This document shows positions 33,762 through 43,562 of a DNA stretch of 64,000 bases, piece by piece. The translations under genes were made by a program, and so were the position numbers. Source of the DNA: Geobacter sp. (GTDB lineage Bacteria; Desulfobacterota; Desulfuromonadia; Geobacterales; Pseudopelobacteraceae); the NCBI GenBank assembly GCA_003574895.1, contig PJFB01000013.1:62001-126000 (forward strand). Reading direction: 5' to 3'. The notes under the pieces were generated by a model, which was given only the letters and a program-made list of their open reading frames with translations, ran no database searches and was not told the origin of the DNA. Position 1 is the stretch's first letter, and the number at the start of each line of letters is the position of its first letter.

Positions 33762-34505
33762 TCACAGAGTCCAGCCGGCCAGGATTTTCATGGATTCGTA
33801 GTTGGTCAGGTCAAGATGGAGCGGTGTGATGGAGACGTGATTGCGGTTGATGGCATAGATATCGGTACCCTCGTGGTCGTTGAAGTCCGGGACTTCGCTG
33901 CCGATCCAGTAATACTTGCGGCCGCGGGGGTCGGTCTTGTCCACGATCTTGCCGACAAAGGAGCGCTTGCCCTGGCGCGTGATGAGAGGTGGCCCCATCT
34001 CTCCGGGAGGGCAGTTTGGTACGTTGATGTTCAGGAAGGTGTCGGCCGGCAAGCCGTTGGCCATGAGTTGTCGGGCCACCCGCACGGCCACGGCCGCAGC
34101 GGCAGTAAAATGGCCATTGTGGTCGAAGGTTGCCAGAGAAACCGCTATGGCTGGAATACCCATCAGGTTTGCTTCCATTGCAGCCGCGACAGTGCCTGAG
34201 TAGGTAACGTCGTCACCAAGGTTGGGGCCATGATTGATGCCGGACACCACCAGGTCCGGCCGGAACGGGAGCAGGCTGTGGATGCCCATATTGACGCAGT
34301 CGGTTGGTGTACCATCCACGGCATAGTAACCGGCTCGCAGTTCAAATACCCTCAAAGGCGAGTGCAGGGTCAGGGAATGCCCGACCGCGCTCCGTTCCCG
34401 GTCCGGGGCAACTACCGTGACGTCTCCCAGCTCTCGCAGGGCCTCTGAAAGGGCCTTGATTCCTTGGGCATGGATGCCGTCGTCGTTGGTAACCATAATG
34501 TGCAT
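33762..34505 (-). CDS. surE: 5'/3'-nucleotidase SurE
   Basis: A 247-residue metal-dependent phosphatase acting on nucleoside monophosphates. MVTNDDGIHAQGIKAL at the N terminus provides the conserved metal ligands N-D-D, and SGINHGPNLGDDVTYSGTVAAAMEA (about residues 88-112) is the family signature. AGGAATGG precedes the ATG. It is the first gene of the surE-pcm-rpoS group. Confidence 0.96.
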   Translation of the reverse strand: MHIMVTNDDGIHAQGIKALSEALRELGDVTVVAPDRERSAVGHSLTLHSPLRVFELRAGYYAVDGTPTDCVNMGIHSLLPFRPDLVVSGINHGPNLGDDVTYSGTVAAAMEANLMGIPAIAVSLATFDHNGHFTAAAAVAVRVARQLMANGLPADTFLNINVPNCPPGEMGPPLITRQGKRSFVGKIVDKTDPRGRKYYWIGSEVPDFNDHEGTDIYAINRNHVSITPLHLDLTNYESMKILAGWTL

Positions 34506-34692
34506 GGGCCATTCCTATTGGTGCATTTATTAACAAGCCGATTCTTTATGGCAGAAATCAACCTGCAAATCAAGCAGCTCATATGGGCTCATTTTGTGTT
34601 TACAAAATGAGCCGAAGTGGGTACATTCGGACTCCCAAACAGGGTTTTACGGTTTTAGGGTCAACTTCATACATTATCAGGAGGTCATGGTT

Positions 34693-35679
34693 ATGAAAGC
34701 TGTTTTGATGAGCGGTTTCGGCGGGGTGGATGTTCTCAGCGTGGGAGAAGCCGAGCGGCCGGTGCCTGGCGAGGGGCAGGTGCTGGTCAAGGTGCATGCC
34801 ACCAGTATCAATCGCCCCGATCTGGTGCAGCGCGAGGGGAAATACCCGCCGCCGCCGGGCGATTCCGAGATTCTCGGGCTGGAAGTGGCCGGCGAGATTG
34901 AAGAGCTGGGGGCGGGTGTCAGCGGTTGGCAAAAGGGTGAGCGGGTCATGACCCTGGTTGGCGGCGGCGGTTATGCCGAATATGCCGTAGCCTATGCCTC
35001 CCATCTGATGCGCATCCCGGAGAGCATGAGCTTCGAGGAAGCCGCCTGCGTCTGCGAATCATCCATTACCGCCTTCCTGAATGTCTTCATGATCGGCGAG
35101 ATCCAGGACAAGCAGACCGCCATCCTCCATGGCGGCGGTGGCGGTGTCAACACCGCGGCGATCCAACTCTGCAAGGCGCTGGTTCCGAACAGCAAGCTGA
35201 TCGTCACTACCGCGCCGGAAAAAATGGAGCGGGTCAAAGAAATCGGAGCGGATTTTCTGATCAACTTCCGCGAAACCCCTGATTTCACCGAAGTAGTCAA
35301 GGAATTCACCAACAAGAAGGGGGTCGATCTGATCCTGGACCACATCGGGGCCAAGTACCTGGCACCCAACATGAACTCCCTGGCCTACAAGGGGAGGCTG
35401 GTCATCATCGGCGTCACCAGCGGCATCAAGGCCGAGCTCAACCTGGCCCTGATGATGGTCAAACGCCAGCAGATAATCGGAAGCGTGCTCCGCTCTCGAC
35501 CAGTGCCCGAAAAAGGTGAGATCGTTGCCGAATTCACCCGTCGCGCCCTGCCCAAGTTCGCCGACCGCACCATCGTGCCGATCATCGAAAAGGTCTTCCC
35601 CATCGACCAGGTGGTTGAGGCGCACCGCATGATGGAAGCGGACAAGCATTTCGGCAAGATTGTTTTGAAAATCCGGTAG
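34693..35679 (+). CDS. Zinc-free NAD(P)H quinone oxidoreductase (PIG3-type)
   Basis: A 328-residue medium-chain dehydrogenase/reductase. MKAVLMSGFGGVDVLSVGEAERPVPGEGQVLVKVHATSINRPDLVQREGKYPPPPG is the PIG3/quinone-oxidoreductase N terminus; the NAD(P)-binding site is the ILHGGGGGVNTAAIQL loop (about residues 143-158). Catalytic zinc ligands are absent. AGGAGG lies 8 nt before the ATG at 34693, preferred over the ATG two codons upstream. It is divergent from surE and ends in a strong terminator. The physiological quinone is not known. Confidence 0.85.
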   Translation: MKAVLMSGFGGVDVLSVGEAERPVPGEGQVLVKVHATSINRPDLVQREGKYPPPPGDSEILGLEVAGEIEELGAGVSGWQKGERVMTLVGGGGYAEYAVAYASHLMRIPESMSFEEAACVCESSITAFLNVFMIGEIQDKQTAILHGGGGGVNTAAIQLCKALVPNSKLIVTTAPEKMERVKEIGADFLINFRETPDFTEVVKEFTNKKGVDLILDHIGAKYLAPNMNSLAYKGRLVIIGVTSGIKAELNLALMMVKRQQIIGSVLRSRPVPEKGEIVAEFTRRALPKFADRTIVPIIEKVFPIDQVVEAHRMMEADKHFGKIVLKIR

Positions 35680-35699
35680 ACTATTCTTGACAGACCGAC

Positions 35700-35741
35700 A
35701 AAAAGCCGGCTCGGGATTTAGGTTCCCGGCCGGCTTTTTTT
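35700..35741 (+). terminator. Terminator of the quinone oxidoreductase gene
   Basis: AAAAAGCCGGC-TCGGG pairs with CCCGG-CCGGCTTTTTTT around a 9-nt loop. It lies 20 bp after the stop, and its complementary T-run could also end prfA transcription from the other side. Confidence 0.88.
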
Positions 35742-35798
35742 GTTTAACCCTAGAATTTGGCTAAATATATTATCGTCTACAGCAAGGTTTCCGGAAGT

Positions 35799-36866
35799 TC
35801 AAGCCATTTCGCTCTGCGCCTTGAGCGCCTCCATTTGGTAGTGGGCCCGCAGGGCGTCGGCAATTTCGGCGATATCCCCGGTCATGATCGAATCCAGGCG
35901 GTAGAGAGTAAGCCCGATGCGATGGTCGGTCATGCGTCCTTGGGGGAAGTTGTAGGTGCGAATGCGCTCGCTGCGGTCGCCGCTACCTACTTGCTGTTTG
36001 CGATCGGCGGCCAGCTTATCGTTATGTGCCTGCTGGATGGTGTCGAGAATGCGGGTTTTGAGAACCTTCATGGCCTTGGCGCGGTTCTTGATCTGGCTCC
36101 GCTCCTCCTGACAGGCCACGACAGTGCCGGTAGGGAGATGCGTAATTCGAACGGCGGAGTCGGTTGTATTGACATGCTGACCGCCAGCGCCGGAGGAACG
36201 ATAGACATCGATCTTCAGGTCGGCAGGGTTGATGTCGATATCCACATCTTCGGCCTCGGGCATGATGGCCACTGTGCAGGCGCTGGTGTGGATGCGTCCT
36301 TGGGCCTCGGTATCGGGAACGCGCTGCACGCGATGGGTGCCTGACTCGTACTTGAGCTTGGCAAAGACCCCCTCCCCTTCCACAGAGGCAATAACCTCCT
36401 TGAAGCCGCCCCGCTCCGATTCCGAGGCAGAGATGATCTCCACCTTCCAACGATTGGTATCGGCAAAGCGTGAGTACATGCGGAACAGATCGCCGGCAAA
36501 CAATGCCGATTCGTCGCCGCCGGTACCGGCACGTATTTCCAGTATTACACTCTTGTTGTCGTTGGGGTCCTTGGGGAGCAGCAGCAGTTGGATATCGGCC
36601 TCAAGCTGCTCCTTCTCGGCCTCCAGGCTCCTCAGTTCCTCCTCGGCCATCTCCTTCATGTCCGGATCGGTAAGCAGTTCCCGGTTTTCCCCGATTTCCT
36701 CCACCACTTTGCGCCAGCGGCGGTAGGCAGCCACCAGCTCGGACAGGTCGGCATGCTCGCGGGAAAATTTACGGAATTCCGGCTGGTTGGAGATAACCGC
36801 CGGATCTGACAACAACGCCTCCAGCTCCTGGTAGCGCCGCTCAAGTTCTTCTATCTTGTCAAACAT
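35799..36866 (-). CDS. prfA: Peptide chain release factor 1
   Basis: A 355-residue class I release factor reading UAA and UAG. The GGQ loop lies in [25 protein letters not shown] (about residues 229-253), and the codon-recognition domain contains the PxT-type motif region with [28 protein letters not shown] precedes the ATG. It is downstream of the DUF1385 gene on the same strand; release-factor methylase PrmC is not visible here. Confidence 0.96.
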   Translation of the reverse strand: MFDKIEELERRYQELEALLSDPAVISNQPEFRKFSREHADLSELVAAYRRWRKVVEEIGENRELLTDPDMKEMAEEELRSLEAEKEQLEADIQLLLLPKDPNDNKSVILEIRAGTGGDESALFAGDLFRMYSRFADTNRWKVEIISASESERGGFKEVIASVEGEGVFAKLKYESGTHRVQRVPDTEAQGRIHTSACTVAIMPEAEDVDIDINPADLKIDVYRSSGAGGQHVNTTDSAVRITHLPTGTVVACQEERSQIKNRAKAMKVLKTRILDTIQQAHNDKLAADRKQQVGSGDRSERIRTYNFPQGRMTDHRIGLTLYRLDSIMTGDIAEIADALRAHYQMEALKAQSEMA

Positions 36867-36926
36867 TTATTACCTCAAAATATAATGGGCCCCAAAGGAC
36901 CACAATGAAATATTCAAAAAATCATG

Positions 36927-37059
36927 GTTCACCCGGAAGTGAGAATTTTTCGTCCTGGCAAGGCTGTCGAGCGATTGGGCGGAGGCGTAGCAGCGCTACG
37001 CCGCACAACTAATCGTGAAGACTTACGCCGCCAGGGCGAAAAAGGCTCGCTTCCTAAAC
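36927..37059. mobile_element. Miniature inverted-repeat element overlapping the end of the DUF1385 gene
   Basis: Arms at 36935-36959 and 37030-37054 (25 bp each, 21 complementary positions) enclose TGGCAAGG...GGCGTAGCAGCGCTACGCC...CGCCGCACAA, the same core as the elements at 16043-16345. The right end (CTAAAC) supplies the stop codon of the gene ending at 37054. Confidence 0.7.
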
Positions 37060-37974
37060 GACTAATCTGTCATCCGCATACCCGGCGTTAACTTCCAGTG
37101 CTTCGTTCATGGAGCGGATAGCCACTTCCAGTTGTGCGTCGTCGGGTTCGCGGGTGGTCAGGCGTTGCAGGGCCAGACCAGGGGTGATAATCATCTTTAC
37201 CAGCGGATGAGTGTCGTTTTTGGCGCTCCACTTCAAAAATTCGTACGAGATGCCGGCAATCAGTGGCAGCAGTACGATGCGTGAGCCGGCCTTCAGGTAA
37301 AAGGGCCACAACTTCGGGATCAGTGAGAACACGGCAATGCTGACCAGCATGACGATCAACAGGAAGCTGGTGCCGCAACGTGGATGCAGACGACTGTATT
37401 TTTTTACGTTCTCAACCGTCAGCGATTCGCCGGCTTCAAAGGCGAAGATCGATTTATGCTCTGCTCCGTGATACTGGAAAACGCGCTGGATATCCTTCAT
37501 ACGCGAGATACCCCAGATATAGAGCAAAAAGACGATCACGCGGATGACACCATCCACCAGGTTGAAAACTATATTGTTTGTGCCGATAATCGGCGTCATC
37601 AGTTTGGTCAGGTAGAGCGGGAACAGAAAAAACAGGCCGATGCCGAATCCGAAAGCGACCGCCATGGTGCCTGCCATGGCCCACGATGAAAGCTCGCCGC
37701 CACCCTGCTCGCTTCCCTTTTCCTCTTCGGTCATGGCCTCGTTGGCCGAGAAATTGAGTGCCTTGATGCCGATTATGAGGGAGCTGAAAAGTGCCACGGC
37801 ACCCCGAACGATGGGGAGCTTGACCACAGGGTAGCGTTCGGACAACGGCACAACCAGCTTCCTGCTTACCACTATTTCGCCGCTTGGGCGGCGTACGGCA
37901 ATGGCCACGGAGCGGGGTGCGCGCATCATCACCCCTTCGATAACTGCCTGGCCGCCTACATTGATCTTTTCCAT
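37054..37974 (-). CDS. DUF1385 family membrane protein
   Basis: A 306-residue protein starting [36 protein letters not shown], the DUF1385 signature, with about four membrane segments and a central [44 protein letters not shown] block typical of the family. Function is unknown; the gene is commonly found next to prfA and rpmE/rho in this class, as here. AAAGG precedes the ATG at 37974; an upstream ATG at 38010 lacks support. Its last codons lie in a repeat element. Confidence 0.85.
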   Translation of the reverse strand: MEKINVGGQAVIEGVMMRAPRSVAIAVRRPSGEIVVSRKLVVPLSERYPVVKLPIVRGAVALFSSLIIGIKALNFSANEAMTEEEKGSEQGGGELSSWAMAGTMAVAFGFGIGLFFLFPLYLTKLMTPIIGTNNIVFNLVDGVIRVIVFLLYIWGISRMKDIQRVFQYHGAEHKSIFAFEAGESLTVENVKKYSRLHPRCGTSFLLIVMLVSIAVFSLIPKLWPFYLKAGSRIVLLPLIAGISYEFLKWSAKNDTHPLVKMIITPGLALQRLTTREPDDAQLEVAIRSMNEALEVNAGYADDRLVV

Positions 37975-38070
37975 AATACCTTTCTCGACACAGAGATCAC
38001 CGGGGATCATCAGGTAACATAGGACCTATAAGGCCACAACGAACACGAAAAATACCCAGGTATTCTCTGG

Positions 38071-38763
38071 CTATTCCAAGTTTTTGAAGAATTCCCGCAC
38101 TTCGGCTGTCTGGCCACAGCAGAACTGCCCCTCGGGGCAGGGTGCGCCAATGCAGCCGGGGCCGGCTTCTCGAAAGATGACCGGCGCGATCTTCTTCACC
38201 AACCTCAGCATCTCTATCGCCATTTCGTTAATCTCCCACTGGGCACGCTGGCAACAGCGCAGGGCAAAGAAATGGAGCAGTTCGCGAGCGTTCATGGTCA
38301 TGATTATCTTGGTTTCCGTGGCATTGGGCAGTATATATCTGGCATCCTCCGGAGGTATGCCCATCTCGACCAACTGGGCATAGGCCTTGTGCACCGTTTC
38401 GGACATGAAGGCGAATATCTGACGGGCCTCCTGGTTTTCCGCGATGCTGTCCGGCATGATCGATGTAAAAAAATCCTTGTGTGAAACATAGCGTTGCGAC
38501 TGCTGCGAAAACGATGCTATGCGGTGACGCACCAGTTGGTGCGACGTCACACGTGAAATGCCTTCAATGCCGAAGGTAAAGGAGGCATGCTCCAGTACCG
38601 AGTGATGCCCCAAAGACATGATCCTGTCCAGGAATTGCTCAATATCGGCTAATTCCAGCTTATCCCTCAATTCGCTGATGGAGATCGGGGAATAGCAAAG
38701 CCGAGCGGCAAGGGCTACAGTCAGTTCGGGATTGGGTGTATATTCGATTAGAGTAACGTTCAT
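38071..38763 (-). CDS. thyX: FAD-dependent thymidylate synthase
   Basis: A 230-residue flavin-dependent enzyme making dTMP from dUMP with methylene-tetrahydrofolate and reduced FAD. The ThyX motif RHRIASFSQQSQRY (about residues 79-92) is complete. GHHSVLEHASFTF precedes it. It is unrelated to ThyA. It lies 31 bp after rpmE on the same strand with a terminator between them. Confidence 0.95.
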   Translation of the reverse strand: MNVTLIEYTPNPELTVALAARLCYSPISISELRDKLELADIEQFLDRIMSLGHHSVLEHASFTFGIEGISRVTSHQLVRHRIASFSQQSQRYVSHKDFFTSIMPDSIAENQEARQIFAFMSETVHKAYAQLVEMGIPPEDARYILPNATETKIIMTMNARELLHFFALRCCQRAQWEINEMAIEMLRLVKKIAPVIFREAGPGCIGAPCPEGQFCCGQTAEVREFFKNLE

Positions 38764-38786
38764 TTGATTTCCAGTCTATAGGATGC

Positions 38787-38822
38787 AAAAAAGGGGATTT
38801 GTCTGGCGACAAAACCCCCCTT
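38787..38822 (-). terminator. Terminator of rpmE
   Basis: On the minus strand GGGGGTTTTGTC pairs with GACAAATCCCC around GCCA and is followed by TTTTTT. It lies just after the rpmE stop. Confidence 0.8.
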
Positions 38823-38843
38823 ACGCAGCAAACCTATGGCAAA

Positions 38844-39044
38844 CTACAGCTGACCGTAACGCTTTTTGAAACGCTCCACACGCCCGGCAGTGTCAACAAG
38901 CTTCTGCTTGCCGGTAAAAAACGGGTGGCAAGCGGAGCAGATTTCGGTGTTGATCTCCTTGCGGGTGGAACGGGTTTGGAAAGTGTTGCCGCACAGGCAC
39001 TTAACAGTGACATCTGAATAAACAGGGTGAATACCTTCTTTCAT
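38844..39044 (-). CDS. rpmE: 50S ribosomal protein L31
   Basis: A 66-residue ribosomal protein of the zinc-binding C+ type, with cysteines C16, C18, C36 and C39 (VKCLCGNTF and [26 protein letters not shown]). The zinc-binding form can be replaced by a zinc-free paralogue under zinc limitation; none is visible here. The start at MKEGIHPVY is preferred over a longer frame to 39095. It is 95 bp downstream of rho. Confidence 0.95.
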   Translation of the reverse strand: MKEGIHPVYSDVTVKCLCGNTFQTRSTRKEINTEICSACHPFFTGKQKLVDTAGRVERFKKRYGQL

Positions 39045-39139
39045 TATCTTCCTCCTTTGTATCGTCGCAAAAAATCTACCAGATATTCGCAGCAAATAAT
39101 TATGTTAGCGATTCGATTTGATTATTGCAACCCTTTTTT

Positions 39140-40387
39140 CTATTTGCTCATTGAATCCAGAAAGTCCTGATTGGTCTTGGTTTCGGAGAGTTTGTCCAAC
39201 AGGAACTCCATGCTGTCCACAACATTCATGGGGTGAATGACCTTGCGCAGAATCCAGATCCGGTTCAGGGAACTCTTCTCGATCAACAGCTCTTCCTTGC
39301 GGGTTCCGGACTTGTTGATGTCGATGGCCGGGAAGGTACGCTTCTCAACCAGCTTGCGATCAAGATGCAGTTCCATGTTGCCGGTGCCCTTGAATTCCTC
39401 AAAAATGACCTCGTCCATCTTGCTGCCGGTGTCCACCAGGGCCGTAGCAATGATGGTCAACGAACCGCCCTCTTCTATATTGCGGGCAGCCCCGAAGAAA
39501 CGCTTCGGCTTATGCAGCGCATTGGAGTCCACACCACCTGACAGGATCTTGCCGGATGGGGGGATAACCGTATTATAGGCGCGGGCCAGACGAGTGATGG
39601 AGTCCAACAGGATCACTACGTCGCGCTTATGCTCCACGAGACGCTTGGCCTTCTCGATGACCATCTCCGCCACCTGGACGTGACGCGTGGCCGGCTCGTC
39701 AAAGGTTGAGGATATCACCTCTCCGTTGACCGACCGCTGCATGTCGGTCACCTCTTCAGGACGTTCATCGATCAGCAGCACAATCAGGTAGACTTCGGGG
39801 TGGTTGGTGGCGATGGAATTGGCGATGTTCTGGATCAGCATGGTCTTGCCGGTGCGGGGAGGGGCCACTATCAGGCCGCGCTGCCCTTTGCCGATCGGTG
39901 CGACCAGTTCGATAACCCGCATGGGCATATTGTCCGGAGCAGTCTCAAGCTTGAGTTTCTCCTCGGGATAAAGCGGGGTCAGGTTGTCGAACAGGATCTT
40001 GTCCCGCGCCACCTCGGGCGGTTCGTGGTTAACCTCTTCCACCTTGAGCAGGGCGAAGTAGCGTTCACCCTCCTTGGGAGGCCGTATCTGCCCGGAAACC
40101 GTATCACCCGTGCGCAGGTTGAAGCGCCGGATCTGGCTGGGCGAAACATATATATCATCGGGACCGGGAAGATAATTATAATCAGTGGCGCGCAGGAACC
40201 CGAAACCATCCTGCAACGTCTCCAGCACACCTTCGCCATAGATCGAGCCGTTCTGCTCGGTCTGTGCATTGAGGATGGCGAATATCAGGTCCTGCTTGCG
40301 CAGACTTGACGCCCCCTCGATGTTGAGCTCTCTGGCAATAGCGGTGAGCTCGCTGATTTTTTTCCCTTTCAATTCTTGTAAGTTCAT
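39140..40387 (-). CDS. rho: Transcription termination factor Rho
   Basis: A 415-residue hexameric RNA helicase. The N-terminal helical and RNA-binding domains ([60 protein letters not shown]) are followed by the ATPase domain with Walker [14 protein letters not shown] (about residues 171-183), Walker [17 protein letters not shown] and the C-terminal [13 protein letters not shown]. The start at 40387 is the normal N terminus; the frame is open to 40441. Confidence 0.96.
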   Translation of the reverse strand: MNLQELKGKKISELTAIARELNIEGASSLRKQDLIFAILNAQTEQNGSIYGEGVLETLQDGFGFLRATDYNYLPGPDDIYVSPSQIRRFNLRTGDTVSGQIRPPKEGERYFALLKVEEVNHEPPEVARDKILFDNLTPLYPEEKLKLETAPDNMPMRVIELVAPIGKGQRGLIVAPPRTGKTMLIQNIANSIATNHPEVYLIVLLIDERPEEVTDMQRSVNGEVISSTFDEPATRHVQVAEMVIEKAKRLVEHKRDVVILLDSITRLARAYNTVIPPSGKILSGGVDSNALHKPKRFFGAARNIEEGGSLTIIATALVDTGSKMDEVIFEEFKGTGNMELHLDRKLVEKRTFPAIDINKSGTRKEELLIEKSSLNRIWILRKVIHPMNVVDSMEFLLDKLSETKTNQDFLDSMSK

Positions 40388-40981
40388 CAGTTCTCCTGCA
40401 TGTTGAGCGTACATGCGCAATGCGGCTGCAAAAATGAGCATCCAGCGGGGTTGGATGATTGAATGGATTGGTAAGTGACTATGTCCTCATAGTAGTGGCA
40501 ATGGGAAGAAAGTGCCCTGGCAGGAGACTTCCTGTATGAACGAAATGAGTCATGGTATGTCAAGGATTCGATAAAATTAAGCTGTAACTTTGATAGGATA
40601 TGCGAGGTCGAAAATAAAGCTATGACTTTAGATATCATCAACAGTGGGTTACTGCGAAGTTACCCCCAATTCATCGGGGTTGTCAACAAAAAATATTCCC
40701 TAATCCACCTGCTTGACGTTATTTGTCTTGACCATGCCAATACTGAGGCGATATAAATCGTTCAGGTGTTTAGTATCTGAAGGCATTCACAGCGCGGATC
40801 CCCTTCCAGATTTTTACCTTCCGCCATTGCAATTAGTGCATAATTTGCACCGCCGTACCGGCAGTTGACACCTCGTTGCGACCAGCCGCCGCAGAGTACC
40901 GAACAAGCCGCAATCCCCCCTATCAGGTCGGCTTGCCGATCAAACTTGCCAGCCAGGCCTGATTTCATGAAATAGGAAAGG
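40388..40981. other. Intergenic region between rho and cysM
   Basis: No gene was supported in this 594-bp stretch. It must contain the divergent promoters of rho and the cysteine synthase gene. Long untranslated leaders are common for autoregulated rho genes. A short cysteine-rich minus-strand frame at 40762-40968 has no ribosome binding site and was not accepted. Confidence 0.45.
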
Positions 40982-41905
40982 ATGCCAGTGAAAGGTCAGA
41001 GTCTCATCGAAGCTATCGGCAACACCCCATTGGTTGCCATCGCCACCATCAACCCCAATCCTCAAGTTGCTATCCTGGCAAAACTGGAAGGAAACAATCC
41101 GGGCGGTTCGGTCAAGGATCGTCCCGCACGCCAGATGATCCTGGCCGCAGAGAAAAGCGGCGAAATGACGCCTGATAAAATCATCTTGGAACCGACATCC
41201 GGAAACACCGGCATTGCCCTGGCCATGATTGCGGCAGCACGCGGCTACCGGATCAAACTTGTCATGCCGGCCTGCGTCAGCATGGAGCGCCGCAGCATCC
41301 TGGAGGCCTATGGAGCCGAAATCGTGCTCTCGCCCGGATGTGAAGCCACTGACGGAGCTATCCGGATGGCCCATAAAATTTTCGGGGAAGAGCCAGGAAA
41401 ATACTACATGCCCAATCAGTACGCCAATCCCAACAATGTACTGGCTCACTTCGAAACCACTGGTCCCGAGATACTGCAGCAGTCAGGGAAGAGCATAACC
41501 CATTTTGTGGCAGGAATGGGAACCGGTGGCACCTTGATGGGGGCTGCCCAGTATTTCCGCGCGGCCAAACCGGATGTCCGGATCATCGGTGTCGAACCAG
41601 TGCTGGGACACAAGATCCAGGGTTTAAAAAACATGAAGGAAGCAATAGTTCCCCCTATTTACAATGAGAGCGCCCTGGATCGCAAGATAGTGATAGATGA
41701 CGACACCGCCTTTGAAACGGCCCGCCAATTGGCAGACCAGGAGGGGATTTTCTGCGGGATGTCCGGCGGGGCAGCCATAGCAGGTGCCCTGAAAATGGCA
41801 AAAGAATTGGAGACCGGCACCATTGTCGTCATCGTCCCGGACAGAGGGGACCGTTATCTCAGCACCAATCTGTTTAAATCCATGTGCGCCCAGTGCCCGC
41901 CCTAA
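40982..41905 (+). CDS. cysM: Cysteine synthase (CysM-like)
   Basis: A 307-residue PLP-dependent enzyme of the OASS family. KLEGNNPGGSVKDRPA (about residues 36-51) carries the PLP lysine; TSGNTGIALAMIAAARGY and GTGGTLMGAAQYFR are the substrate and phosphate loops. It converts O-acetylserine or O-phosphoserine with sulfide or thiosulfate to cysteine; CysM rather than CysK is suggested by length and by the GNTPLVAI N terminus, without certainty. Its stop lies 17 bp before the cation transporter start. Confidence 0.88.
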   Translation: MPVKGQSLIEAIGNTPLVAIATINPNPQVAILAKLEGNNPGGSVKDRPARQMILAAEKSGEMTPDKIILEPTSGNTGIALAMIAAARGYRIKLVMPACVSMERRSILEAYGAEIVLSPGCEATDGAIRMAHKIFGEEPGKYYMPNQYANPNNVLAHFETTGPEILQQSGKSITHFVAGMGTGGTLMGAAQYFRAAKPDVRIIGVEPVLGHKIQGLKNMKEAIVPPIYNESALDRKIVIDDDTAFETARQLADQEGIFCGMSGGAAIAGALKMAKELETGTIVVIVPDRGDRYLSTNLFKSMCAQCPP

Positions 41906-41922
41906 AGGCTGTTCCAATATCC

Positions 41923-42591
41923 ATGTCCACTTCAGAAAACCCGGAAACAGAAAAAGAGGCTTCGCACACGGAAAGGCTTTATAACCAAGCCGCACTCCTG
42001 GCCCTGATCACTATTTTTTACAATGTGCTGGAAGGAGTGGTCTCAGTTTGGTTCGGTCTGGCCGACGAGACCATTGCACTGCTCGGCTTCGGTGCCGATT
42101 CCTTTGTGGAGGTCATCTCGGGCATCGGCATCTGGCATATGGTGCGCCGCCTCCGCTCGAGCTCGTGCCAACAAACGCGCGACACCTTTGAGCAGCGGGC
42201 TCTGCGCATCACCGGAACATCATTCTACATACTGTCAGCCAGCCTGGTCGTGACAGCGGCCATCAATCTTTACCAAGGCCACCGGCCGACAACCACGCTA
42301 TGGGGGATCATTGTATCGCTTGTATCCATCCTCTCCATGTGGTTGTTGATACGCGCCAAATCAAGGGTCGGAAAGGCCCTCCGATCGGAGGCCATCCTGG
42401 CAGATGCCGCCTGCACCAGGACCTGCCTGCAGCTTTCCGTGGTCCTGCTGGCATCCAGTGCCGGTTATGCGCTGACAGGAATCGGCTTCTTTGATTCGGC
42501 CGGATCCCTGCTCATCGCCTGGCTCTCGGCAAAAGAGGGCAAAGAGGCCTTTGACAAGGCCGTTGGGAAGAGATGCTGTTGCGGCGGCTGA
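41923..42591 (+). CDS. Cation-transporter-like membrane protein with C-terminal cysteine cluster
   Basis: A 222-residue protein resembling a cation diffusion facilitator membrane domain: about five membrane segments (ALLALITIFYNVLEGVVSVWFGL, then GADSFVEVISGIGIW, ITGTSFYILSASLVVTAAINLY and so on) with acidic residues inside helices, but no large cytoplasmic domain. It ends KRCCCGG, which may bind metal. The ATG at 41923 is preferred; an upstream GTG overlaps the previous gene. Substrate metal is unknown. Confidence 0.75.
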   Translation: MSTSENPETEKEASHTERLYNQAALLALITIFYNVLEGVVSVWFGLADETIALLGFGADSFVEVISGIGIWHMVRRLRSSSCQQTRDTFEQRALRITGTSFYILSASLVVTAAINLYQGHRPTTTLWGIIVSLVSILSMWLLIRAKSRVGKALRSEAILADAACTRTCLQLSVVLLASSAGYALTGIGFFDSAGSLLIAWLSAKEGKEAFDKAVGKRCCCGG

Positions 42592-42683
42592 ACCTCATCC
42601 ATCCTTGACCGTGCTGTTCAGACCTGCTATTTTATCAATTTATTTATTCAGCAAGCAAATTTCTATACGCGGAGGAACATGGA

Positions 42684-43562
42684 GTGACCTTTCAGGACCT
42701 TATCCTCTCACTTCAGGGCTACTGGGCCAAGCAGGGATGCATCATCCAACAGCCCTACGACACAGAAAAAGGCGCCGGCACCTTCAATCCGGCCACCTTC
42801 CTGCGCGTTCTGGGCCCCGAGCCTTGGAACGTAGCCTACGTCGAGCCTTCCCGTCGCCCAACGGACGGCCGCTATGGCGAAAACCCGAACCGTCTCCAGC
42901 ACTACTACCAGTTCCAGGTCATCATGAAACCCTCCCCCCTGAACATTCTGGACCTGTACCTCGACTCCCTGCGTGCCTTCGGCCTCGACCCGAACAAGCA
43001 CGACATCCGTTTCGTGGAAGATGACTGGGAATCGCCGACCCTGGGTGCATGGGGCCTGGGTTGGGAGGTTTGGCTGGACGGCATGGAAATCACCCAGTTC
43101 ACCTACTTTCAGCAGGCCGGCGGCATCGACCTGAAACCGGTTTCGTCCGAGATCACCTACGGCTGCGAACGGATCGCCATGTATCTGCAAGGGGTGGACA
43201 ACGTCTATGACCTGGAGTGGGTCAAGGGGATCAAATACGGCGACATTCACCACGAAAGCGAGGTGGAGTTCTCTACATACAATTTCGAGGAGGCCGATGT
43301 AGCCATGCTCCTGCAGCTTTTCGGCATGTACGAGAAAGAATGCATTCGCCTGGCAGAGAAAGAACTGGTCCTGCCAGCCTACGACTATGTCATGAAATGT
43401 TCCCACACCTTCAACCTGCTGGATGCCCGTGGCGCCATCTCGGTCACCGAGCGCGCTTCCTACATCGGCCGGGTACGCAACGTAGCCCGAATCTGCGCCG
43501 AAGGTTATCTGCGGATGCGCGAGAGACTGGGCTTCCCGCTATTGAAAGGAGGTGTGGCCTGA
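42684..43562 (+). CDS. glyQ: Glycyl-tRNA synthetase alpha subunit
   Basis: A 292-residue class II synthetase subunit. [47 protein letters not shown] at the start and [24 protein letters not shown] are near-invariant in GlyQ. A GTG start is used, preceded by GGAGG. Its stop overlaps the glyS start by one base (TGATG). Confidence 0.97.
   Translation: MTFQDLILSLQGYWAKQGCIIQQPYDTEKGAGTFNPATFLRVLGPEPWNVAYVEPSRRPTDGRYGENPNRLQHYYQFQVIMKPSPLNILDLYLDSLRAFGLDPNKHDIRFVEDDWESPTLGAWGLGWEVWLDGMEITQFTYFQQAGGIDLKPVSSEITYGCERIAMYLQGVDNVYDLEWVKGIKYGDIHHESEVEFSTYNFEEADVAMLLQLFGMYEKECIRLAEKELVLPAYDYVMKCSHTFNLLDARGAISVTERASYIGRVRNVARICAEGYLRMRERLGFPLLKGGVA

Noticed and set aside
40762..40968. 68-residue cysteine-rich minus-strand frame
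   Set aside because: There is no Shine-Dalgarno and no recognisable domain; it may be chance in a regulatory region.
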